Shown here: positions 10,727 through 22,025 of the stretch, one piece after another | Layout of the letters: the number at the start of each line of letters is the position of its first letter | Numbering within the stretch: the stretch's first letter is position 1 | DNA from: Synchiropus splendidus | Lineage: Eukaryota; Chordata; Actinopteri; Syngnathiformes; Callionymidae | DNA length: 64,000 nucleotides | Direction of reading: 5' to 3' | Assembly (NCBI RefSeq): GCF_027744825.2 | Contig: NC_071343.1 | Location: forward strand, 10,742,366-10,806,365 | Notes under the pieces: model-generated | Databases searched by the model: none | What the model was told of the DNA's origin: nothing | What the model saw: only the letters and a program-made list of their open reading frames with translations | Position numbers and translations under genes: made by a program

Positions 10727-13700
10727 CTGCAGGGAAAGAACAGGGCAATGAATTGGTGGAATCACAGCATCGCACTCATATTGAGTATAGGGCACCACTT
10801 GTGATGCTTCAGTGAGGAATGCTCTCCACCAACACTAGCCCTTGTCATCACCTTGGTTCGTGACCCAACATGACTGGGCACAGCTAGGGTAAGGTAAGGT
10901 ACTTTGATAGCATCCATTTTCAGGCTTTTAGCTAGCAAAGCATGACAAAATGGATGCTTGATATGTTGCTTTGGCCGCCAGATGCCGCCATATACCATCG
11001 TAATCTGGCGGCCAAGTTTTGATCGAGAACTTGGCGTCAATTTTTTCATGTTTTGCAGACGCCCAGACGCCCTCCTAGCTAAAAGCCTGTCCATATTGCA
11101 TATATTCTAGTATAAAGGAGGTGGGATGAGACAAGCTAAAAAGGTCAGAACGCTAATTCTTAGCTGGAAATGAGTTCACACATGAGCCGATGATTTACTG
11201 CTCAGGTGAAAGGTAATACTCTTGATCTACTGAACAGCAGTGAGGCTTCATGAAACGGTGAGCTTGTTTCCAGAGCTCGAGTGGGACTTTCGGTTTCATT
11301 GCCATGGTTGTTCGAAGCGAACAATTATTTTCGCTGAGAGTGCTCTACAAATTCAGACACTGCGTCATGAAGCTTCATACACCCATCACTCCAGAACACA
11401 CTTACATTCCAAGCCAGAGTGTGACCGAGTCATGTATTCAACCAGGTAAAGTGAGTTTTCTCAGACCACCCCCTGGCAGGTAGTTTGCCAGACCCAGAGT
11501 AGAGTTATGCTCTTAAGCTTCTTGAGCAACCAATTGAAGTGTTTGGCTATGAAGATGCATCCTCAAGGTTTCATTGGAAGGAGGCACCTAGGAAACTCAA
11601 GAACTGGAAGTACCTTAGTATCTAGTCATGGAGAGGGAAACGTTTACCTCTTAGCTTATGAAACAAATGTAAACCATTGGCTGGATAGATGGATGGATGC
11701 AAGAAGCACCTTTATTGTGCTCTCAGTGCTGAGGTGCCATTGATCTATAGCAGGGGTCACTAACCCTTTTACCAACCACGATGATATTCCTCTCGAATAC
11801 TTGTCTCATTGCCGAGTTTTCATAAAAAATCATGGTTATTCCATGAAGGTTTGTTCATAAATTCACGTAACAGGCCATAGGCTAGTCCCTGGGTCTCTGC
11901 GGGCTACCTGGTCATGTGGGTGAGCCCTGGTCTACAGCCACAGACTGATAAAAACCCACTTCAGGTCTCAATTGCAACACCGACAAAAGCCACACCTGCT
12001 TGCGTTTGAAGAATCCTTTCCTGTCACAGTTGGGCAGATACAAAGACAGCGCCATGACGCGGGAAGTGTCCTTCATCCCCTGAATTATTCCATCCAGTTT
12101 CCTCCTACAGGGACCCTTCAAGAGAAGTCAGCAGCGACGGGTTACCATCTATCTCAGTGGAAACAAACTGGTGGTCTTACAAAGCGACTTACAAATTCAG
12201 GTTCATGTTTGTCAATGGGCAAAGGGGAGTAGTCCATTGGGGAGCCCATGGAACGCTGCTTGCCAAGCTTCCTCTTCAGCTCCTTCCGCATGGCATGAAC
12301 CTTTTTGCTGTTCACAATGTCTTTGGCAAGTATAGGAACCTTTGCGGGCTGCAGCTCCTCAGTAATCTCTGTGGTCATGGTGTCCTCGTGCTCCCGGGAC
12401 TCACGATCTGCAAGGAAAGACACATTCACATTCATTGAGCATCAGAGTATATTATTTTTTTCTTCTTGGCTGAAGCGTTGTACTATGAGTTTCTTTAGTT
12501 AATTTCTTACTCTTTTTGGATTCTGCTTCACCATAAACTATTAATCTGTAACTGAGACATTTTTCATGAGTTAATGTGTCTCTATATCGCGTCCTCTGAA
12601 GCCTTTCACCGTGCTCCTAACACCAGTATGAACAAAACATGTTTCATGAGAATTAAATCCAAATTTACAATGAATATTATAGATTTTTTTTTTTTTCATG
12701 TTAAGTTATATTTATTTTTATTACAGATGTTTTTCATTTAATCCCATTTCAATGGTTGATGATATACAGAAGGTTGACTCATACACAGTCATAACAGGAT
12801 GGAAATATATTGTCATATTCTTCAGATACCAAGGGATTCAAGTTTGAAAGCCATGAAATACTGACTGGATATCAAAGCCATGGCAACCTCACACAGTTTC
12901 TCCTCAGACTCTTAAAACTTCTCACGCTGTTTTTTTATCTCCCCAGAAGGCGTCCATGTTCTAGGAACACAAGACTTTGATATGATATGATTTGGCCACA
13001 GGAACAGTTGTTGGGCTTCCTCATCACTGCCTTAGTGGCTTTGGAGAGTTTGGCACTTTCAACTTCTGAGCTTTTCTTTCCATTGTGCGTCAATGGTCCA
13101 GAAGGTGGAGCGTTTCAAAGCGAAATCGGAGAGTAGAGATAAAAGGTTTTTGGTACCGTACGCTCCGACCTCTGACGCAATTAAGTCGAAACTTCACAAA
13201 GACAGAAAAACACATAGAAGCTGTTGGGAGAAATCTGGAGTCTCTGAACTACGAAACAGTCTGAATCTGAATCGGAAATTCATTCATGGAATCTTCAACA
13301 ACTGGAAACATTAGTTAAAATTCACACAAGTCAAATATTCCCATGACTCACTTGGCAATTTTTTTTTTTAAATGAATATTTACTATACACACTACTATTG
13401 TAATACTATTTACTATACGATAATAACAATAGCATTTCAGCACTAGTCCAGTCATTTTTAATTTGTACAATTATAGATGCATATTTTTTCTTCAATAACA
13501 AAAATATTAATAAAAAAGGGACGTAAAATAAACAATGTAGGAGATGCAATGTATCTGCTGTGACATTAACCTTGCATTTTCGCCCTCTTTTTGACTCAGC
13601 AGCTCAACACCAGGTGGTTTTTATGAGCTTCTTGTCACCAAATTTGCTTTTACATTTGCGACAGGGGATCAATGGACAGCTGACGACTCTCGCAGTTAAC

Positions 13701-16700
13701 GGCAGAAGAAACAATAACCACCCACTACTTCACCAGTTCCTCCAGAGCTACACATGAACAACGTAAACTCCGTCATCTATATTCAGAACTAGGGCTGTCA
13801 ATACAGGAAAGATTTTAGTCTTAAGTCACGCTAAAGAAGAGCTAACTCGCGATTCGTCTTCCGTTAGGAACAGACAAAAAAAAGGTGTGACAGTTTTGTT
13901 CCACGTGATCAGAAGCTGGAAAGAAGTGTTACATTTCCAACTCATTGTACTTATTTGAACTGATCCATTACACTGAAGACACCATACAGTGTCTTTCTAC
14001 CTTGCTTATTCTCTATATGGACAGACATGGCAACCTCATACACCACTGTTTTAACAAGGCCGAAATCCAGCTTGACTTGGGTCAAGCAAACTCACTAAGG
14101 GACAACAAAATTCAACTAAAGTCTAATTTAACTCAGCTACAGTGCAGCACCTTTGAACATTATGCTGTTCAAAGCAACCCAAAATTCCTTCACTGACTGC
14201 TCCACGCAGGTCACATGACGGACAACATAAGTCACTGTCATTTGGCAGCGCTTCATTTGACCAAGGATGCTATGAAGTATTGAACCGGGGACAAAGTTGG
14301 AGCCCTAACATTTCCTTTTCCAATTTCACACACTTCACGATGTTATTCTCGCTCTGTAATCTCCGAGATCTGAAAGTACCTCTTGATAGGATATTCACAG
14401 GTTGATGTCTTTTATCCTTAACCTGCTCCTTCCCTCCCCCCCTCCTCTCTTTCGGGATCTTCAGGGCTCAGCCTCTTAAGCCAGGACCCCCAACCAGAGG
14501 TGCTTTGAGGCCACAGAAACAAGCCCTCGGGCTCCCTCCCCTTTGGCTTAGCCGTCCCATAAGTTATTGTGGGGACTCTGCCAGGCCCCAGTCGGCTGAA
14601 GGGATGGTGCCAGCGGATGACCCTGGTTATATTTATCTGACAAGGAAACCCGCGGTGGTGCACAGGGCCGCCACTGAACCAGATAGGAATGTTGGCTGCA
14701 GACTATAGGGCCAGCTGCTGCGGCGATAAAAACCTCCACACTTGCGTTTGGGTGTGGGACGGAGACAATGCCTCTGAAAATATGGTTTAACAAGCTGCCA
14801 ACTTTACTGACCGGCCTATTAGTAGGCAGCCACCGCAAAAGGCGCTGTAACACGGACACGAGCAAAATCAAAGGGTCTGACACAGCTTGAGCGTCTGGAG
14901 TCTCTGGTGGAGGAGAAGGGGCGGCAGCGTGGGAGAGGGGAGGGGGCTGGGCGATTACCAGAATTGGGTCTTTGGCTTCTGGGCTGCACTGTCTTCTCTT
15001 TGAAATTAATCTTACAGCTCATGACTTGGCAGGCGACGTTTCGATGCGTCCCAGTGTCTACAGCTTTTTCCTTTTTTCTCTTGCTCTCTATAAATACAAA
15101 TGTCAAACAAGCATTCCTAATAACGCCATGTGACCACAGCAGAGGAGAACAAGAACTTGAGAGGGACAGGCTTAAAAGTATGACATATATGGACAAAAAA
15201 AATGCAATTGAAACTGTGTTGTTGTTTTTTTTCTTCCCACCATTACAGAGCGTTTTGCATGAAACGGAAAATCTTTCTGAACCAGCATTTTGATGCCTTG
15301 ATGTGATGAGAAGTTTTTTCTGCTTTTAATGTGAAGGTTGATTTTTATTTTTTTTTGTTTTACGGTGATTTTCTCGCCTACACGTTTCTTATTGATGGTG
15401 ACCACCAGAGGGCTCTGTTTCAAAAATTAGCTTGGCTGCAAACCACTCCAATTTACTGACCGGGCAACAAATAAACCGGTTAACAGGTCTTTCTTTCACT
15501 TGACCAACCTGAAGGAAGCAAGTCAGACTGATGGGAGTCACCAAGGCTCCTAAATCTCTCCCATCAACACAAGACACTCTTGTGTTCCCGGAATGGGACT
15601 TGCCAGGTGAAACAGAAGATCAGAAATGTGGTTGTTTGCAGTCATAGACACTGTCAAAACAAGAACTGCTGCCGAGAGATTTGCAACTGCTTTGACTCCA
15701 CACATGCATTTCTCACAAATACAACCATATTTGTGGCAAAGTACGACCCATGCAGATATGATTAAAGGTAAGATCTTAAAAGATAGAGCTTAAACTTTCT
15801 GGGATTCAAACAATCTCCTTGGAATATAAACATGCCAAGACAACAATGGCGAACAAGCTTCACTAAGGAGATGTCGCCCTGGAACGTCAGAGTGCAAGAT
15901 ATCCACATTTTTTTTTTCAAAACAGGCTTTAAGGTTCTGTGTTTCCAGCCTGAAATGCTGCCAACATGCTGGTCGGAAGCCAAGACAGCCGAGTCATGTG
16001 CTTCTGCTCCCTTTAACCAAGCCTGAGGCCGCTGCTATCTCCCTCCCTTTGCCCGAACTCGAGCTTTCATTAGAGAAGAAGCAGAGCTGCCAAGTGCACC
16101 TGATACCTTTCTGTTTAAAATTTAACATCTCTTATACTTCATGAATATCTTAGGATCATCAAGGCAAAAGTATGACAAAGTTTTCCAGTCAACATTCCAC
16201 AATAGATACTTACTCCAATTGAGATTTATTTATTTGTTTGTGTTTGTTTTTCATGAAACAGTATTGACCTCTATCAACGCAGCCTCCGGCCATTAGGTGG
16301 CGGTGTCACATGAAGGACGACCAAGTGATCACAACAGAGCATGAACATGATACGGCTGTCTGGTATAGTTATTTTAATTTATTTACTGCGGTACAAACAC
16401 TTTAGAATTGCTGTTTTGTAGTGGAGGGAATGTGAGGCTTCATGAAACAGTGTCCTCATTTTAGGGCCCACTAGGTGGCACTCTCTCCTCTAAAATCTCT
16501 AGAGCAAAATGTTGCATCATTTTCAAACTGAGAGCGCCACCTGCTGAATTTACGCCTGTAAATTTCCAAAATCCCAGGTGTGTTCTTTTTAAGGCTACCA
16601 TTCATGTGTGATACACCAAGTACTTGCATTTTTTGAAAAAGCATTGTTGAGAGCTGTCACCTGATTTACACCAATATCTGTCTTCTGTCCAACTTATAAT

Positions 16701-19700
16701 GTGAAAAAAATGGAACTCACAAGGCGGGTACCGACTTTAATTCATGGAACAACTCTGTTGAAGTAATCTTTTTAGCTTAGTGTAATATTTTGACCTTTGC
16801 AACTTCATTCAGACAAAAAAATGAGTAGCATTCAGCAATACTTCCAAATCTAAACCTTGGTTTTAACATCACAAAAGAGGTCGGAGTCACGGTTGAGTGT
16901 CACAAAAGTATGAATTGACCAACAAGCCTCCTCCACTGCTTTATATTTGAAGGCACAACCTCGATAACCCAAGAGTTTCCATGACATGTGCGAACTACCA
17001 TGCTTAGCAATGACACAAGGATTAGATTCAAACTATGCTAAAAAAAAAAGAAGCTCTTTCGACACTGTGTCATAGTCATGACTGGTTCAACTCCAGCCAG
17101 TTATTGACCACAATTTGAATCTTTGTGGTGAAATGAAAGAACGGCCGAGCATTTCCATTATGTTCCAGTGGTTTTGATCTTAAAAGCCAATAAGTTACAC
17201 CCTGTGCACACGAGATGACAGCGGTGCACAAAGCCTGGTTACTTGAGAAGCCTGAGTGCAGCTTGGCTATTGAGACGGCAAACCAAGTGAGGGAATATTT
17301 GCTTCATGAAATATTCTGTTTATGATTTCTGCTCCATCACATGTCTGAGGAATTTCTTCTTGACCTTTATATCCTGAAGTCGGAATACAATTTATGTCGT
17401 TTTTTTTTTTTTTTTTTTTCTCTCCCCATTCAGTGCAACAGCGTGCTCTCTGCAGGAAATAACAGTTCCCATGGAATTGTGCACACGGAAAATGTTTACC
17501 GCTATCAAAAGGTTTCCTGCTTTTCTTGAATGCATGGTATAAATAGCCATGAGAACAATTCAAGGATTGTAAAACGCATAACAGAGCTAATGTGAGGATG
17601 CGAGACGCTTCAAAACATACAGCTCTGGCAAATTATTGCTCGGTCAAGGCACAAGTCGGGCGTTTGAAAAGTATCACAGTGATGCAAATTGCAGCTCTGT
17701 TTCAGATTCTGTATTCTGGTCTGAGGTCTGTACCCACATCTGAGGTTGGGTTTTTAGCAAACCGCACGGACAGACGCAACCTCTTTTTTGGGTCACCGCA
17801 GCACAATCACTGGGTGTGACAAAGTTTTAATTCCCCAATGGAAAAAGCGTTTATTTTGGCAAGACACCTTATAAATTACCTTCCAGAGGATTATAAAGCA
17901 AGAACCTAAAACAGGATTGTTGTAGAAGGAGAATTGTTTTGGAGTTATGGTGGACATTCCGGAGTCGAGATAAAGGATTTAGCGATGAGTAAGAGCTGAA
18001 GAGGTACAGTTTGGGTGGTGTAACATGACATGAACTCTACCTGTAGTTGTGCTAACCTTGCTGAACCAGAAGGTGTGGTAAGGGACAAGTCATGAGCATG
18101 GTCTACACGGCACCACATGTGAGCCGGACTCACTTACTCCAGCAATCCTTTTGCAAATCACATGCTGCTGGAGGGGAAACATTTTTATTCCATTGCAACG
18201 GCAAATGCCTGCAACCTAAAAAGCGGACATAGACGTCAACATCGGACGCACCCGACGATCTTCAATATGTTACGCCTTAGAAAGTCCCTGTGACTTTACC
18301 ATCAACATTGGCTTCACTGTCTATTTATCTCCGTGTCCACCTGATACAAGAAGAGGAGTACTAGAAGAACAGCTGTTTCCGGTGTGGAAAAAATGTTTAA
18401 GATGCCTCCCATTCTGACAAAAAATTATGCTATATATTATAAAAAATTAAACACTCATTGTTTATTGATGGGCTTATAAGGCTTCATGAAACAGTGCCTT
18501 CATTTTCTAAGCCCACTAGATGGCGCTCTTCCCTCTGAAACCAAGGGCGCCACCTACTGATGTCTGAAAATAAAGTCACTGTTTCATAAAGCCCCATCAC
18601 TAGTGCGACCAATGTCAAATACATCGGAAGCATTAAGAGAAGGAAAGTAGTGACCGTTTCATGTGGCTTCTCCCTGAGATCAGTAGTATTTTTGATGTAT
18701 AAAAACCTTGACTGCCAAGCTTATAAACGCTGAAAATCTTTGAGCAAATAGCATCACATTTTCATCCTAAAAATGCACATTTAAGAACATAATGTTCTGT
18801 TTTTGTCTCCTGTTTCCCACGTGGGTCGACGGCCACCTCAGCCTCTGTTGTTTTCATTTCCAGCTGAACAAGTCAGAAAAGCAACAACACCATCCCTCAG
18901 GTGTTATAGGAAGTGAAGTTGATCATTTTGTCGCGAACCTGAGACATGATCAGTCATGCTGCGCTGAAGTGGATAACTGAAGAAATAATCCCAGTACGTG
19001 GAATAGTGTGCAGCTAACACTTGGTCAATGTCAACATTTGTCGCATACGGAGAGACACGAAGGTGTGAATGTGTCACTATGGCAACCTTTCTTTGGCGTG
19101 TTCCACTAAAAGACTAGAAATAGTTGTGTTGACGAATTGGGTTTTTTGGTCTTGACTTCAGGAAAATAGCTCTATTGCCGCCTTTGTTCAATGGAAACAA
19201 ATGACTGTAAAATGTAAGACCCAAAACCAGTGTAACTGCATCACTGTCACACTTAAGAAAGAATTTTTTTTTTTAAGAGTTTTTGTTTCCCCTGAGGGCT
19301 GCGGGCAATTTCGGCGCCAAATGACCTCTTAAACAAGTCGTGCACCTGCAAGAGATCAGTTACAGCTTTCCAAGCTTCCAATGTCTCAGATGTTCAAGGT
19401 GCGAAGGACGGAAAGTTCAATACAGTCTTTCCTTTCACGAGAAGCTGCCACACGTGGCCGGAGCTACCTGTAAAACATGGCGGTAAAGGTGGGTGCTGGC
19501 CGTCTTTTTTTTTTTTTTTTCCTGCAAACTGGCGATGGAAAACTTGTAGAAGGACGTGATGACAACCGTGTGTGTCAAGTTCTATGGCAAAAGTAAAGCA
19601 GCTGACTGTAAATATTAATGACTAAGGCATGTGACGTGGTAAGAACCGCAGAGTGTCACTGCGGCTGCTTGAACTCGTAAACCGTCTGGACATCCAGAAG

Positions 19701-21962
19701 CGAAGGAGAGGCTGCGGATGGTTTCCTCTTGCAATGCCAATAAGCGGCAACAGTGTTCCTGTGCATGTCCAGCATTCTGGATTTGGAACCCACCCCCTCT
19801 AATCATCTTTTGTTTCTTGGCAAAGAGCAATCTGTTGGAACATAAGGTCCTTTCAAAGGCTTGAAGGATGAGGGGCCTGCTGCCATGGAGTCATATCTCT
19901 TGGCAGACTTTCCAAAGCATGTGCCTCCTCCTGTCACTCAAGTCACGTCTGGGATCACGGTGTAAACATGAGTGAGTAGATTGTGATGATGCTTACATGA
20001 GTGTGGGATCCTCTATTGTTGCCCTCACGACTCCCCCGACTCCTTGTGTTTGCTTTTGCTCAGCTGGTACAGTAAGCAGACAGCTGCAACCCCACACCGC
20101 AGGAAACCAAAGCCCACCTCAGCCTTTCCCATCAGCGCAGCCGTTTGACAGACGCCCCCTTCAGAGGGGAGCGGGAGCCAGAGCCATTCTGCTGAATCAC
20201 TGCGCCGCGACCGAGCGCCCAGGCAGTGAGTGAACGGCCAGAAAAGATGCTCCCATTAGCTCTGTGGACCAACAAAGAAATCCGGTTCCTTCACGGTTCG
20301 CACCAGTACAACAACCCACACCAAGCAAAGCCTATAAATCAACATTATAGTAATAAACCCGCTGAAGAACTAGCTAACTTTGGCGCATTGTTAGAGCAAG
20401 GTGTGTTTGTGTGTGCGTGCAGGCATGCCTTACGTTGTGATGTCATAAATCCCTCGGAGATGAACGGAGCTCATTGTCTTCCGATGGGAAGAGAACGTCG
20501 CGCCAAACAGATCAATTATACTTTCGACACACCGTTAAATCTCGCTGCGTGGTGCAGATGCAGACTCATAAACGCCTCCAAGTTGATTTACTGAATACAA
20601 AACGGCCAGATGAGCCTTTTCGTTTGTAAATGTGAGGACAGTTTGTGCAAGCTTGACCCAAAAACACCTTAAATGGAGGTGTCTTTTGGAGCAGAACCAA
20701 AAGAATATCACCAAAAGCAAACTCTTTTATGAGTATCCCGGACACATTTTCATGTATGCGCAGTCATTCTTCGTGATTATAGCCTTCTTAAATCAAAGCT
20801 TAAGTTACTTCAAAGCTGAGTCAAACTGAAGGCTGTGGGGCCAAGTTAGGCCCGCCCAGTCACTGCATGTGGCCCACAAGGGCAGGTACATTGACAAGAC
20901 TCGATCCTCAGTTGAATGCAGTGTATCGATTTTCTGTCGTATGCATGTGCAGTAGTTGTTTTTTTTTGTTTTTGGTCAACATGATCATCATGTTCAATGT
21001 TCCTTTGTTGACCAAAGTCCATCCAAACTTCTTCAATATTCCTTTAAATTCTCTTCATATTAATTCGAGTTCAGAGGCGGTCCTCTCAAGGCCCATTGAT
21101 ACTCCATTTATTTACGAAATTGTACCCATCTGTTTCAAGCAATGCCACCGTCACTGACCACATACGGCATTGCTGTTCTCCAATGCGTCCACTAGGGGGA
21201 GCAGCCAAGAGTCAAAAGTTTATGGCAACAATAAACTACAAAACAAACATGGCAGCAGTGGAAAAAGTATTCATACTGTTCCTGTCGAACAAAAGGGAGG
21301 CGATGGTCAGTGAGGCTGTTAAATGTTGTCCAACTGGAGGATGGAGAATTTCCACAATTGTTATGTCTTCTTCGCGTCTCATTAGAGCTGCGTATTAGGT
21401 AGTAAGACCAACACTGCCCACACTGTTTCCAGTGGTACTGCTCCGTTTGGCCCGTATCTGTAAGATTTGCGGAAACGTGCAGCGATATGCACGAAATGAA
21501 CGCAGAGTTCAGACAGAAGACTCCGTCCATATCCGGATTCATAGTTAAAGTTGAGCATAAATGGGAATTAAAAGCACTGAAAAGAAAGTTCTGAGGAATC
21601 TTCTCACAAATGTAAACTACATTACACGTATAATCCATGCTAAAGAACTGCTAATAAAAAGGAAGTGACTGAAAGAAAAACGCTTGGGAAATGTCTCAAG
21701 TTGCGATGTCACTACACAATACACAAAAGCGCAGACGTTTTGAAATAGAAATCTGATTTCAGCCAAATTGAATTTCACAGCTGGCACCCGGCTCACCGTG
21801 CTTATTGTTTGTGTGGGACAATTTGATACTCTGTGAATTCACAGAGACACAACTGTGCATGTTTGTGGAGCAGGAATAGCACATGTTGTGGGGACATAAA
21901 TCTGTTAACACGGCGTGTCGAGATTAAATCAATGCAACGTCCCGAAAAGTGATGAAAGCAGA

Positions 21963-22025
<63 letters not shown>

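Larger units (their letters stand above)
10727..11995 (-). other. igfbp5: igfbp5 intron 3 (1.27 kb) carrying three transposon-like elements
   Basis: A phase-0 intron inside the thyroglobulin domain. It holds a foldback element (10922-11088), a TGATGGGCT-like element (11239-11390) and a hAT-like MITE (11751-11929), which together make up about 40% of its length. Confidence 0.9.
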
